This document shows, one piece after another, positions 42,562-53,945 of a stretch of DNA of 64,000 nucleotides (position 1 is the stretch's first letter; each line of letters opens with the position of its first letter). The DNA comes from Chaenocephalus aceratus (Eukaryota > Chordata > Actinopteri > Perciformes > Channichthyidae). The stretch covers positions 62,001-126,000 of the forward strand of contig JAMFTG010000573.1 of assembly GCA_023974075.1 (NCBI GenBank). Reading direction: 5' to 3'. The notes below the pieces were generated by a model, which saw only the letters and a list, made by a program, of their open reading frames with translations, made no database searches and was not told the origin of the DNA. The position numbers and the translations under genes are program-made.

Positions 42562-43687
42562 TTGCCCCTTTCACACCAACGCATTTTCAGCTCCGGCTCG
42601 GAGCTGGAGCTGAAAAGTGCCAGTTTTTCCTGTTCACACCGCAGCGGCGCCGCATCTTAGCTCCGGAATCCGGTTCACTTCCAGCTCCAAAAAGTTGTCG
42701 GCCTAGAGGCAAGAGCTTCGGAGCTAAGAGATGGCGTCGCTTACGTCTCCCTTACGTTGAGGCGTGTAGGAAACTAAACCCACCTCCCCTGAACATGAGT
42801 CGACTGCCATGCCTGCCTACAAGCAGTAGTGCTTATAAACACACTTTATAAAGTCAGGCAACACTAACCAGGCTTCGTGTGATTCTGTTTATTTGTACCT
42901 TACTTTGACCATCCGTTCACTGTTATTGATCATTGTGGAGAGCAGGCAGACGTTTTGTATTATAACAGCTATCGGATGGAATCAATACATGGGCTGGACA
43001 GGTTGTCGTGTCCGACTATCACAAGTAGAATCATAATAAAAATACGCCGGTAAAATGTGCCTGTAGAAAACGGTTTATGCCACAATAGGATAGCAATAGC
43101 AAGTAGTCAGTTTAGCTTCGGTTGCTATGCTAACATCACCCATTGTATACCAGAGAAACTTTCATAACAGCGTTGTGATGCCAAACAGCGTCAATTCAGA
43201 CTGACACACATGCACTTAAGGGGAACTGGGGATATTTATCAGCTGCTTGTGTGAGTCGGACAGTGAATACTTTAGAGCGGCCGCTGCAGTGTGAGCTAAC
43301 CGGGAGCTAACGGGATAATAAACTCCCGTGGAAGAGCAGCCAGCGCTGCAGCGGTCGGTAAATTCTGCAGAAACACATTAATAAACAATGAACCACGGCA
43401 CTCTGGAGAAAAGCATAAGGTTGGAGAAGTCGTTATTTAATTTAATCTGGCTTCGTGTGATTAAAAGCAACACGATCATCTACCTGACGCAGTTCCCCGT
43501 TGTTGTGAGCGCCGTAACGCCGTTGGGGAGCAAATCAGCGATGGTGACGTCATGACGCAGCAGCGGAAGCACCAGTCGGGCTCTGGGCGGTGTGAACAGA
43601 GCGGGAGCAGAAAAGTGAAACCGGAGCTGAATCAGAAAAGCTCTAGCTCGGAGCTAGAAAGGGAAAAGCGCTGGTGTGAAAGCCGCA
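42562..43687. mobile_element. TA-flanked MITE, 1,126 bp
   Basis: The ends TTGCCCCTTTCACACCAACG and, inverted, TGCGGCTTTCACACCAGCGC are similar inverted repeats extending into AGCTCCGAGCT-rich arms. TA lies on both sides (42,560-42,561 and 43,688-43,689). Copies 1 and 3 have the unfilled CCCCTCTAAGAGCTG arrangement with one TA. No transposase; TA duplication suggests mobilisation by a Tc1/mariner-like or other TA-specific enzyme. Confidence 0.85.
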
Positions 43688-43689
43688 TA

Positions 43690-44120
43690 AGAGCTGATAA
43701 GCCATCCAATGTGAAGTTGGAGCTAAACTGGTTGGATTCTGACAGCGAGAACAGAGCAAGGGGACATTTTCCATGATTAAGTTTAGACCCTGACTCTGAG
43801 GAGATTCTGTCCATACTAAAGAATGGCTTTTATGTTATTTATTCCATTAGAAATGTATTTCACGTCTCCAGATAATCCATAAAAAATACTTTACATTTTT
43901 AAAAATGGGTTAACAGAAAAAAAAATGAAAGATAGGTTTCTTACATTATTCAAATGTATGAATGTATTTGTGCTCTGACATGTGACACAGTAAAGTTGGT
44001 GTATAATGAGCTCCAAGGAGGACGAAAGTTGGTGATAAAAGCAGCATCACAGCTTCATGTTCACTGAGATGCTGTCTCTGTCTGTACGTGCTTCATTATA
44101 ATCTATATTAATGTTATAAC
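43690..44120 (+). repeat. OR-block 3' flank, copy 2 distal
   Basis: Inverted counterpart of 50,756-51,180 and, in part, of 1,730-1,860. It ends in most of one diverged 100-bp satellite unit (44,045-44,120), which is where the hAT-type element inserted. Confidence 0.7.
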
Positions 44121-44137
44121 CAGGGGTGCACATAACT

Positions 44138-45171
44138 TTTTTGCCCTGGATCTGGCACAACATGTACATGGGTCCACCCACAATCATGGTCACACACCTG
44201 ACCTCATCATCAACAGAAACATACCTGCATCAGACCTAAACATCTCTGATCTTGGAGTGTCTGACCATAAGGCTACCTCCCTAACGCTGACAATCCCATC
44301 CTCCAACCAGCCACCCCCCACTGAGAGAGTCATGAAGTACCGAAACATCCATAATCTGGACACTCCACTTTTCTCAAATCCATAACACCAAACCTTTCAA
44401 CTGATCTCCGTTCGTTTTCCGCCGACGACATGATTGAGCTCTACAACGACACCATGACCACCACGCTCAACATCCTGGCTCCGTAAAAAAGGAGGAAAGC
44501 TACTTTCCAACGGTCCTCCCCCTGGTTCACGGATGACCTCCGACGCATGACAACCTGCAGTCGTCAGTTGGAGACACTAACATGGTCTGTATAACCATAA
44601 GGAGTGGCCTATTTTCCTGCCTCTGGTAATCAACACCAGACCCTAAAAACAAAGACATCTCTATATGCGCCTTCAAACCCCTCACCCACAGGAAAGCAGA
44701 AGACCTCTTTGACCTTTGTCCTCCTCTAGTTACAGACAGAGCACAGGCAAGAAGAACTGAGAATCTTAAAATACAAAGAGATATCCTTAAAATATTCTCT
44801 AACACCCAGTACTGAGAGGGACTGACTTTGATTGCAGATCACGCTCAACATCCTGGCTCCGGAAAAAAGGAGGAAAGCTACTTTCCAACGGTCCTCCCCC
44901 TGGTTCACGGATGACCTCCGACGCATGAGAACCTGCAGTCGTCAGTTGGAGAGACTATGGTAGAAGCAGGCTCTCGCCGTCCACCTACTGGCCTTCAGAG
45001 AACACCAAAGTGCCTATGCTACTGCTCTAAAAAACTCTGCATACTACTCGTCAATAATAGACAACAGCAAAAACAATTCTAGAACCTTATTCTCCACTAT
45101 CAACCGCCTTCTAAACTCCACCAACACAGGCCCCCCAGCTGCCTCTCCAGAACTCTGCAATAACTTCTCTG
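44138..45171 (+). mobile_element. L2-like LINE fragment: endonuclease end and following linker, rearranged
   Basis: Reads HVHGSTHNHGHTPDLIINR, then LGVSDHKA (the SDH motif of the AP-like endonuclease). A SADDMIELYNDTMTTTLNIL stretch and PWFTDDLRRM follow. At 44,581 it is interrupted by about 260 bp of the unassigned fragment also seen at 20.8 kb, and about 110 bp of L2 is repeated on the far side (44,848 onward). It then runs AFREHQSAYATALKNSAYY and SRTLFSTINRLLN to 45,171, where the gypsy LTR begins. Frames are broken; no complete enzyme. Confidence 0.78.
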
Positions 45172-45849
45172 TGTTGTGACTCGACAGATATATTAGGTTT
45201 AGTTATGTTTTACTCTAGTTTTGTGTTTTGATCTTGTCACTTCCTGTTTTTATTTTGAAAGTAATCTTTCCTGTCATTCCAGATCCCACATTTCCTGCCT
45301 TCGTGGGTTTCCCGCCCGTGAGATTGCTTGGCCCTGCCCTGATTGTTTTCACCTATATATAGCCCTGATGTTTCTTTGTTCCTTTGTCAGTTCGTTATGT
45401 TTCATGTTGTGAGCACCTAGGCCTTTTGACTCCTGATACCTACCTTGCGATTTAGACCTTTTGCCAAGTGAGTTTTTGTGTTGCTGTACAACTTAGTTAT
45501 ATTTCACACAGGCTCCGCCCTCTACTGGACTCTATGGGTACTACTCTCTATCATGCTGTGCGTCCTTTCACCTACTGAGTTAACTAACACTTTGTCAGCT
45601 CATCTGAAGAGAAAAAGGATAGGGGGCGGCGGGTGTAGCCGCCTTTATATACTGTGGGCCTGCGCGCGCATTCAGGTAGGCTCGCCCCGATTGGCCGGCT
45701 ACGTTTACGTAAACTCAGTTGGCTGTTCAACTATTTTCTATTTTTTGAAAGTACGATTTAGTTTTTGTTATTAAAGAACATTCTATTTTTGGACAACTGT
45801 CTCCGAATCCTGCTTTTGGGTCCTGCGTCCTGTGTCTCGGTTCATAACA
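45172..45849 (+). mobile_element. Ty3/gypsy-type LTR, 678 bp
   Basis: Begins TGTTGTGA and ends TCATAACA (imperfect inverted ends). It has a TATA-like CTATATATAG near 45,352 and an ATTAAA signal at 45,771, and is followed by a short leader and a gag ATG at 45,868. No matching 3' LTR lies in the window, so the element is truncated and joined to L2-like sequence downstream. Confidence 0.8.
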
Positions 45850-45867
45850 GTACGAACTGACCAAAAT

Positions 45868-46952
45868 ATGGACCCATCGGATTCAGAGACAGTGAAGATA
45901 GCTCTGCGAGCTCAAGGAGCGAGACTACACACCCATGAGGAGCTGCTGGGCGCCATCAACCTAGGGGTGAGGGACTTGACCGGCCGTCAGTAAAATGTTC
46001 AAGCCTCCATCAATACTCAGGTGAATCACCTTGCCGAACAGCTGCACCGTGTCCTCGCTCACCTGGAAGCTCACCGGTTCATCCCCTCAGCCTCCTGCTA
46101 TTGCTCACACACCACTTCCTCCAGCTGATCGTGTGCCACTCCATGCTCCACCGCCTCGTCTGGCATCTCCAGAGCGATTCTCCAGAGCGATTCTCCGGAG
46201 ATTCCGGTGACTGTCGCCCTTTCATTGTTCATTGTGATCTCCATTATAAATATAACCCTGCTGCGTTCCCCACTGATCACTCTAAAGTGTCCTTCATGGT
46301 GAGCCAATTAACGGGGAGAGCAGCGGCCTGGGCTACGTCCGAATGGGCGAGAGATTCACCTACCTGTAATTCTCTGGATGTATTTACAGACACTCTCACC
46401 AAGGTGTTTAATCGCACGGCTCCTGGAAGGGAGGCAGCCAGAGCACTGATGCAGATTAAGCAGAGTCAGCACAGAGTATCGGACTATGCCATTGAGTTCA
46501 GGACCCTTGCAGCAGATAGTGGCTGGAATTCTTCAGCACTGCTCGACGCCTTTTTGTCTGGTCTTTCGGATTCCATTAAAGACCAGTTAATACCTTTGGA
46601 CCTCCCAGAAGACTTGGATTCTGTCATTGCACTGGCAGTTCGAATAGACAATAGACTGGCAGAAAGACAAAAACAAAGGTTCAAGAATGTGGCACGTCTG
46701 CCTCTACACCAAGGGGACACACCAAGCCATCATCCGGCCTGGAGACCTCCTGCCGATACTCCTCCTGAGAGAAGAGTGCTCCCTAGTGTCTCAGAGGAGC
46801 CTATGCAGTTGGGTCGGGCAAAGTTGACTCCGGAGGAACGTCTTTGGCGCATTCAGGAGGGCAGGTGTTTTTACTGTGGGGAGCTGGGGCACCTCCTGGC
46901 TTCTTGTACAGCAAAAGATCAGGCTCATCAGGGACGAGGAGGACCCTGGTGA
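45868..46952 (+). pseudogene. Gypsy gag gene, broken by a stop and a frameshift
   Basis: Gag is the structural polyprotein of an LTR retrotransposon. The reading from 45,868 opens MDPSDSETVKIALRAQG and meets a TAA at 45,991-45,993. After a frame change the capsid-like part runs from about 46,180 (CDLHYKYNPAAFPTDHSKV, SQLTGRAAAWATSEWA, VSDYAIEFRTLAADSGW). The zinc knuckle [14 protein letters not shown] (C-x2-C-x4-H-x4-C) is at 46,866-46,907. It ends at 46,952 where L2-like sequence takes over. No protease, RT or integrase follows. It provides the uninterrupted version (CCTTGCA at 46,505-46,511) of the site where the 10-kb element sits. Confidence 0.85.
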
Positions 46953-47740
46953 GCCGACTGTCATCTGAATTCCCCACTCTGTCTTTCCAAGCCCACATCA
47001 AACACATCACCAACACCTCCTTCTTTCACCTGAAAGACATTTCCCGACTGAAGCCCTCACTCTCAACTGATGACAACAAAAAACTGGTTCATGCACTCAT
47101 CTTCTCAAGACTAGATTATTGCAATGCACTCCTCTCCGGTCTCCCAGCCAAATCCATCAACCGCCTGCAACTTGTCCAGAACAGTACAGCCAGAGTTCTC
47201 ACCGGTACAAAAAGGTCCGCACACATAACCCCCATACTTGCACAACTACACTGGCTCCCAGCCCACTACAGGATCCAGTTTAAGGTTCTGCTCCTCACTT
47301 ACAAAGCCCTCAATGGACAAAGCCCAAAATACCTCTGTGACCTCATCCGTGCCCAGACATCTACCCGCTCTCTCCGCTCCAGCCACGCTCCTCATCTTTA
47401 CATCCCCCGCACACGTCTCCGAACAATGGGAGACCGAGCCTTCTGCTCATTCGCCCCGCGCCTCTGGAACTCCCTCCCAGATCAGCTTAGATCTGCCCCT
47501 TCCACCAAGGTCTACAACACCGGCCTTAAGACCCTCTTCTTTTGGCAGGCCTTCCAATAAACTTTGAGCATGGTACACCTGGAGGATTGCCATTTTTATC
47601 GCTATATCCGATTTTTTATTTGAATTATTATTATTATTTGTTTAATCCCTCAAAGTGTATCAGTGTCCTTTATTGTGAAGCGCCTCGAGATTTGTCTTGG
47701 CAGATGAGAAGCACTATATAAAATACATTTATTATGATTA
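46953..47740 (+). mobile_element. L2-like LINE 3' end, second copy
   Basis: Near-identical to 31,437-32,220 (the same [20 protein letters not shown] start and the same 3' UTR tail). Because the gag-to-L2 junction is shared, both loci come from one ancestral chimera that was duplicated. Confidence 0.85.
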
Positions 47741-47939
47741 AATGTATTATGTGTGGGAAACTCTGCTATCTTACCAGTTCTTATGCAACTCGCAAATATC
47801 TCTCTCTCTCTCTCTTTGCTATCTCTCTCTCTCTCTCAATTGCGTTCGGGCGCAAATGCGCGTTTTTTCATATGATCCGTTGCTCCTTTTTTGGCGGGGG
47901 TGCGCATGCGCACCTGCGCACCAGTTATGTGCAGCCCTG

Positions 47940-48560
47940 GTTATATTAATGTTTCACCAGCTGGATTCAGGTCAGTTTCTCCTCATGTTTCGTGTTCCTT
48001 GTTCTAATGTTAGTTTAATATTTCAACATATTTATTGCACTTGACGTACACACACGCATGGCGTAATTTCCACTGGGGACAGGGGGGACATGTCCCCCCC
48101 ACTTTTCAAAATCCCGTTTGTGCCCCCCCCCACTTTACAAATATGTTTATTTTATTTTTTTAACACAAGCCGTCATCGCCATGGAGGAGCACACAGCCTC
48201 TGTGAGTGAGCGAGAGAGAGAGAGTCTCTCTCTCTCTCTCTCTCTCGCTCACTCTCTCTCTGTCTCACCTTTATCTATTAAATATAGTTGTAAAAAATAA
48301 AGTAAGAAATCATTCCAATGTGTATTATAGGACAGTAAAAAAACAAAACAGTTAAAAAGAGTGATTAGTAAAATATGCATAAATAAAAAGAAAGAATACT
48401 AACTTTGTAACATTAGATACGATTAAACAAGTTTAAATGATTTGTTATTGGTTGTGATCATATTCTAAAGATGTGTTGATCATTGAAAAGTATACAGCTC
48501 CCTTTCATCTGAGTGTTGAGAGCTGTATCCATCAATTCATTTTGTGCTCGAAGTGCACCA
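47940..48560. repeat. Non-coding block, direct duplicate of 32.42-33.49 kb
   Basis: Starts with a partial 100-bp satellite unit, then a shorter poly-C (48,122-48,130), CT/GA runs at 48,209-48,263 and the inverted counterpart of 1,230-1,700. Compared with the 32-33 kb copy about 400 bp are missing after 48,294. Confidence 0.7.
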
Positions 48561-49235
48561 GATTGTCCGATATATGGAGTAAGTGGTCTTGCATATGGTC
48601 CTGCTGTACACTCAATAACTTAGCATTAACTGGCTTTGATATATGGAGTAAGTGGGCTTGCATAATAATAATAATAGTTTTTATAACTTGTAGATCCCAC
48701 ATCTCAATATGGAAGCCCACTTGCCTGGGGGGTTCCCACTTCATGACTCCCACTTCTCAATATTATTAATAATTCCAAAATAATAATAATAATAATAATA
48801 ATAGTTTTTATAACTATTAAATATGCACCCATATTGACTTGGGTCACATATAACAATGAATTCAAGGAACTCAATATTTGATGCCAAGGGCAGGATTCGT
48901 AAAAGCTTATTGAACAAAAGTATCATATATAGACTCCACTATAAAGTAAAAAGACATTTCTCTATCGTTTTGGCGATCAAAATTGACAAGAAAACACATC
49001 AAATCACATCTACAAATCAATACGAAGCTGATGAAACCACTTTCAGACTCCTGAACGCGTGTTTACAAGTTTTAAAACGTAGCAATGGCTTTTCACATCA
49101 CACCATTGTGTGATATATGATTAATATGATTAATATGATGAAATTAATGTGTATAATGTTTTTAAATGTTCCCAATGATTGTTCTTATAATGTTTCTTAA
49201 ATGTTTTTGTATAAATGTATTTGTTCTGCTATATA
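48561..49235. other. Sequence without a recognised gene
   Basis: Contains a repeated GATATATGGAGTAAGTGG (48,569 and 48,640), a (TAA)n run at 48,779-48,802, and a stretch with an ACATCTACAAATCAATACGA match to the CATTCGCTTCGT module (inverted, about 49,000-49,030). An 85-codon open frame (48,856-49,113) is AT-rich and shows no motif. Confidence 0.4.
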
Positions 49236-50050
49236 ATATGGAGAGTCTGACAGGAGTTTCGAACCCCTGTCACCCGTGTAGCGACCTGGATCGCCTCAAG
49301 CTTATAGCTGTATAGTCTATTATAAACATTCTGAATGGCACATTTACCTGTGTTTTCCACCATCAAAATGTACAAACGACAAATCAAATCACATCTACAG
49401 ATGACGACGAAGCGAATGGAATTACTCGCAGACTCCTAGTGTGTGGAAATTGAGATGTGAGATCTCTCACATTTCTGGGCTAACCAGAAATGTAAATAGT
49501 GCTCAAACAGAAAAACTAGACATGCTAGGAGTCTATGGAGTACTTCCATTCGCTTCGCCTTGATCTGTAGATGTCATTTGAGGCATCGTTTGTCCATTTT
49601 GATGGTGGAAAACAAAGGGAAATGTATTTTGATCATTGTAATTGTTAAAGTGAAGCTGAAAGTGAAGTCACTGTTGAGAAACGGAGAGAGCAGGGGAGAG
49701 AGATCTCACGTCTCGATTTATACACACTATGAGTCTGGCAGTGCGTCCATTCGCTTCGTTTTCATCTGTAGATGTGAATTGATGTGTCGTTTGTACATTT
49801 TACTGGTGGAAAACAAAGCTAAATGTCTCGTTACTCTATTGACGAATCTATAAAGCACACTTATTCTCCATAAGCTCTCAGCGCCACTTGTGGGGCATTG
49901 AGATAAGCACTGGTCCGGTAGGTTCGGTAGGTTCGAAACCCACCCGAAACTAGTAGTCAAAATAGAATTATTATAATATATATTATACTATATATATATT
50001 GTGGTGCACTTTTTTTTTTATTCAAATATTGCTATATCTGCAATCAAAGT
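49236..50050. repeat. tRNA-like B-box repeats with the CATTCGCTTCGTC module
   Basis: B-box-like T arms are seen on the minus strand at about 49,253-49,272 (GGTTCGAAACTCC) and on the plus strand at 49,890-49,950 (GATAAGCACTGGTCC, then GGTTCGAAACCC). The accompanying module CATTCGCTTCG / TCTGTAGATGTCATTTG occurs at about 49,385-49,425 (inverted), 49,548-49,610 and 49,748-49,805. The right 600 bp recur inverted at 63,350-64,000. No full tRNA fold was found. Confidence 0.55.
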
Positions 50051-50054
50051 CAGT

Positions 50055-50755
50055 CCCTCTCAGTACTGGGTGTTAGAGAATATTTTAAGGATATCTCTTT
50101 GTATTTTAAGATTCTCAGTTCTTCTTGCCTGTGCTCTGTCTGTAACTAGAGGAGGACAAAGGTCAAAGAGGTCTTCTGCTTTCCTGTGGGTGAGGGGTTT
50201 GAAGGCGCATATAGAGATGTCTTTGTTTTTAGGGTCTGGTGTTGATTACCAGAGGCAGGACAATAGGCCACTCCTTATGGTTATACAGACCATGTTAGTG
50301 TCTCCAACTGACGACTGCAGGTTGTCATGCGTCGGAGGTCATCCGTGAACCAGGGGGAGGACCGTTGGAAAGTAGCTTTCCTCCTTTTTTACGGAGCCAG
50401 GATGTTGAGCGTGGTGGTCATGGTGTCGTTGTAGAGCTCAATCATGTCGTCGGCGGAAAACGAACGGAGATCAATTGAAAGGTTTGGTGTTATGGATTTG
50501 AGAAAAAGTGGAGTGTCCAGATTATGGATGTTTCGGTACTTCATGACTCTCTCAGTGGGGGGTGGCTGGTTGGAGGATGGGATTGTCAGCGTTAGGGAGA
50601 TAGCCTTATGGTCAGACACTCCATGATCAGAGATGTTTAGGTCTGATGCAGGTATGTTTCTGTTGATGATGAGGTCAGGTGTGTGACCATGATTGTGGGT
50701 GGACCCATGTACATGTTGTGCCAGATCCAGGGCAAAAAAGTTATGTGCACCCCTG
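50055..50755 (-). mobile_element. L2-like endonuclease fragment, inverted copy
   Basis: Reverse complement of 44,121-44,580 plus the unassigned 20.8-kb-type fragment (50,070-50,303). Encodes the LGVSDHKAISLTLTIPSSNQ and NIHNLDTPLFLKSITPN blocks in one open frame (50,619-50,389), where the 44-kb copy has lost a base. The hAT-type end CAGGGGTGCACATAAC lies at its outer edge (ending 50,755). Confidence 0.8.
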
Positions 50756-51865
50756 GTTATAACATTAACATAGATTATAATGAAGCACGTACAGACAGAG
50801 ACAGCAGCTCAGTGAACATGAAGCTGTGATGCTGCTTTTATCACCAACTTTCGTCCTCCATGGAGCTCATTATACACCAACTTTACTGTGTCACATGTCA
50901 GAGCACAAATACATTCATACATTTGAATAATGTAAGAAACCTATCTTTCATTTTTTGTTCTGTTAACCCATTTTTAAAAATGTAAAGTATTTTTTATGGA
51001 TTATCTGGAGACGTGAAACACATTTCTAATGGAATAAATAACATAAAAGCCATTATTTAGTATGGACAGAATCTCCTCAGAGTCAGGGTCTAAACGTAAT
51101 CATGGAAAATGTCCCCTTGCTCTGTTCTCGCTGTCAAAATCCAACCAGTTTAGCTCCAACTTCACATTGGATGGCTTATCAGCTCTTAGAGGGGAATACA
51201 GCGGGACTGAGGCGCGGGATGTTTAACTATTTATTATAAGAGAGCAACATATATATTTTCACTTGGCCAAGGACTCCGTCCGGTCACAGAAATCACAGGC
51301 AGCAAAGGCTGTAATCTGTCTGTCTATTTCCAGAAAGAGTCCCGAAACTCGTGCGTCAATACATTTTATCACACAGGGCGTTGCACGTACATTTATGATT
51401 GGTCAAGACTAGCTGAAGAGATACCGTGGTTTAGACTTGGTTCTCTTTGTAGGTGCACAGACTTAGAAAAAAGTCTCTTGGCAACACGATCCTCCAATCA
51501 GCATTCAGCCGGCCTGTGGAAGTCCCTCCCTACTCTGTCGCCATCATACGTCATTTGTTTTCGCTAAAGCTGCTTTGCCGACAGATAGTGGAATCCTCCA
51601 TTTACGCTGCTTCCTAGCTGTGCGTGGGAGTGGAGCTCACCCGAAGCTCAAGGCCGGAGCGATGTCCTGTTCTGACTGCCTCTTTCTATTCTTCCAGTGT
51701 CTCACCTGACCTTGCTACTTTCGTATTGCAAGCTAAAAACGTCTATTTATCCCAAAGTCACAGCAACATACAATTAGCAAAAATAAGCGTATAATGTAAT
51801 AATAAGAATCTGTCTTTCTAATGTTATATAAAAATAGCCTCCACAGCAATTAAACAGTGTTGGGG
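50756..51865 (-). repeat. OR-block 3' flank, copy 3
   Basis: An uninterrupted version of the flank: one satellite unit (50,756-50,830), then sequence equal to 43,690-44,040 and 1,730-2,424. It includes both unfilled sites, for the MITE (near 51,190) and for the hAT element (TACTTTCG near 51,717). No gene. Confidence 0.75.
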
Positions 51866-52816
51866 TCAGCTGTCTCTGCGACACCTCAGAAGCCTCTTCA
51901 CATGCGTGAACAACTCCTTTAACTTCAGGCCGTACACCACGGGGTTCAGTACAGTGGGTACTAGCATCATCAGGATGGAGGTGATGAGGGTGGAGTCAGA
52001 TTCTCTGTTGCTCTGCAGGCGGCGGAGCAGCAGATCTAAGCAGACGCTGATGGAATAGTTAAAGAAGACGAGCAGGTGAGGAAGACAGGTTTGTAGAGCT
52101 TTGCTGCTGAAGCTACGTGAGTGCCGCAGACAGATGAAGAGGATCCTAGCGTAGGAGAAGAGCACGAAGGCGGCAGGCAGGAATATGATAACTGCTGTGA
52201 TCAGCAGACCAAATATTCCACTCAGCTGCGCTTCAGCACCACCGCAGCTCAGGCTCACAATGCTGTATATGTCGCAGTAGACCCTGTTGAGCTGCGCCCT
52301 GCAGAGCGGTAAGCGGCTCGCCAGCAGCGCTGTGACTCCCACTAGAATAACAGGCAGCAACCAGCAGAGAAGCAGCATCAGCACCATCTTGGCAGGAGTT
52401 ACCAGCACAGCGTAGTGCATCGGGTGGCAGATGGACAGGTAGCGGTCAAAGGCCATGGCCGACAACAGCATGAAGCTAGATGCACCAAGAGAGGAAACTA
52501 AGAAACCCTGGCACAGACACAAAGTCCGGGACACCTGCACCAAGCCGGCGCCGGACAGCAACAGGTCTGACAGAAGTTTGGGATAAAACACAGTACTGGC
52601 TGTGAGAGAGTTCAGCAGAACTGATGCCACGAAGGCAAACATGGGCCGGTGAAGAGCTCGCTGCGAACAGATGATATAAATCACCAGAGAGTCACTGAAC
52701 AACACGAAGAGGTACAGCAACAAAAACACGAAGAATAACAGCGAGCTGTGGCCAGACAGCGAGGAGAAACCGACCAGCGTCAGGGACGAGGTCACGTTAA
52801 ACCCTGCTGACGTCAT
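51866..52816 (-). CDS. Odorant receptor OR3 (seven-transmembrane GPCR)
   Basis: An intact 316-codon single-exon frame, same orientation as OR1. All family landmarks are kept. Own changes include A73, L106, A112, F115 (GFLVSSLGASSFM at TM3), M144, D182, H232 and L302. D182 lies in extracellular loop 2 and F115 faces the TM3 region where odorant receptors bind ligand, so a shifted ligand range is plausible. TM4 keeps the VILVG sequence shared with OR2, showing that OR1's version is the derived one. Upstream are 6 units of the 100-bp satellite. Confidence 0.95.
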   Translation of the reverse strand: MTSAGFNVTSSLTLVGFSSLSGHSSLLFFVFLLLYLFVLFSDSLVIYIICSQRALHRPMFAFVASVLLNSLTASTVFYPKLLSDLLLSGAGLVQVSRTLCLCQGFLVSSLGASSFMLLSAMAFDRYLSICHPMHYAVLVTPAKMVLMLLLCWLLPVILVGVTALLASRLPLCRAQLNRVYCDIYSIVSLSCGGAEAQLSGIFGLLITAVIIFLPAAFVLFSYARILFICLRHSRSFSSKALQTCLPHLLVFFNYSISVCLDLLLRRLQSNRESDSTLITSILMMLVPTVLNPVVYGLKLKELFTHVKRLLRCRRDS

Positions 52817-52856
52817 GAGGAGACCCCAACAAACAACACGCTGTGACCTCAGGTCA
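52808..52856 (-). promoter_or_regulatory. OR3 start region: CRE over the ATG and everted AGGTCA pair
   Basis: TGACGTCA at 52,808-52,815 overlaps the start codon, and TGACCTCAGGTCA lies at 52,844-52,856, the same layout as in OR1 and OR2. Confidence 0.45.
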
Positions 52857-53945
52857 ACAACAACAACAGCAATAAGTCAGAGGTAACCAACCTGTTGACA
52901 TTATTTATGAAAACATTTAAATAAAGGATATAACATTAGTTTATATCACATTGACATATACAGTAGGAAAAATGAAACTGGAATATTTAGAACACACATT
53001 TATTTAACATTCATATTTAAAACGTGTATTCATAGAATATGAATTCACAGTTAATTAATCAGATACTAAAATATCTGCTTTAACATTAATGTATAAGTCA
53101 ATGATAAATATCTATCATGAATCAGAAACAGGCGAAAGCATCATCGCAATGAACACGAAACATGAGGAGAAGCAGACCTGAATCCATCTGTTAAACAATC
53201 ATGTTATTACATAACAGTAACATACACACACAATAATGGCATTACCGACAATTTAAAGGATATTTATATATAATTAGTCATGAACACACAGAAACATCCT
53301 CACAGGGAACTTAAAGAGAAACTGACCAGAATCCACCTATTCATCAAGAAGCAGACACATCACAGCGTAAAGAACATTAATATATATGACTTCAAAATAA
53401 CATTTATAAGTGAACTATTGAACTAACATCATCACAAGGAACACGAAGGAAGAAGAGAAGCTGACCTGAATGCAGCCGGTGAAACATTAATAACATTATG
53501 CATCGACACAGTGAACCATCGAATGTATGTGAACACGAAACACGAGAAACATGAGGAGAAACAGACATGAATCCACCTGTTAAAACATTAACTTCAATTT
53601 ATATAACAAAAATATATACAGCATTAATATAAAGTACATTTATTTTTTGTATTATAATGAATCAGAGAAAGGCAGAAAGATAATCACAGTGAACACGAAG
53701 CAGGCGGAGAAACTGACCTGACTCCACCTGTTTAGACAATAATGTTAATATATACACACAACATTAATATTTATAACATTCATTTAAAGAATGTTAATAT
53801 ATGATCAATCATGAAAACAGAGAAACATAATCTCAGTAAACATGAAGAGAAGCAGACCAGAATGTTAAAACATTAATATATATATACCATTGAGCAGAAA
53901 GATGACCACAGTGAACCATGTGAGCACGAAGCATGAGGAGAAACT
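52857..53945. repeat. OR3 5' flank with degenerate satellite relatives
   Basis: Matches 12,120-13,195 and inverted 39,771-40,856, with the short AAC tract (52,857-52,872). Contains a CATACACACACAATAATGGC stretch absent from copy 1, where the hairpin is found. No gene. Confidence 0.65.

Larger units (their letters stand above)
44121..47939. mobile_element. hAT-type terminal pair bounding a composite insertion
   Basis: The left end CAGGGGTGCACATAAC (44,121-44,136) and the right end GTTATGTGCAGCCCTG (47,924-47,939) are inverted repeats with one mismatch. The flanking octamers GTTATAAC (44,113-44,120) and GTTATATT (47,940-47,947) agree at 6 of 8 and match the satellite unit's own sequence. Only about 25 bp at the left and 200 bp at the right look like the element itself; between them are L2-like and gypsy pieces. 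A left end alone is at 50,755 (inverted) and a right end alone at 32,420. Confidence 0.65.

Noticed and set aside
46101..46952. Domesticated gag gene (PEG10/RTL-like)
   Set aside because: The reading is preceded by a stop and frameshift, lies directly downstream of its LTR, and is truncated into L2 sequence. It looks like a dead retroelement, although the CCHC frame itself is open.
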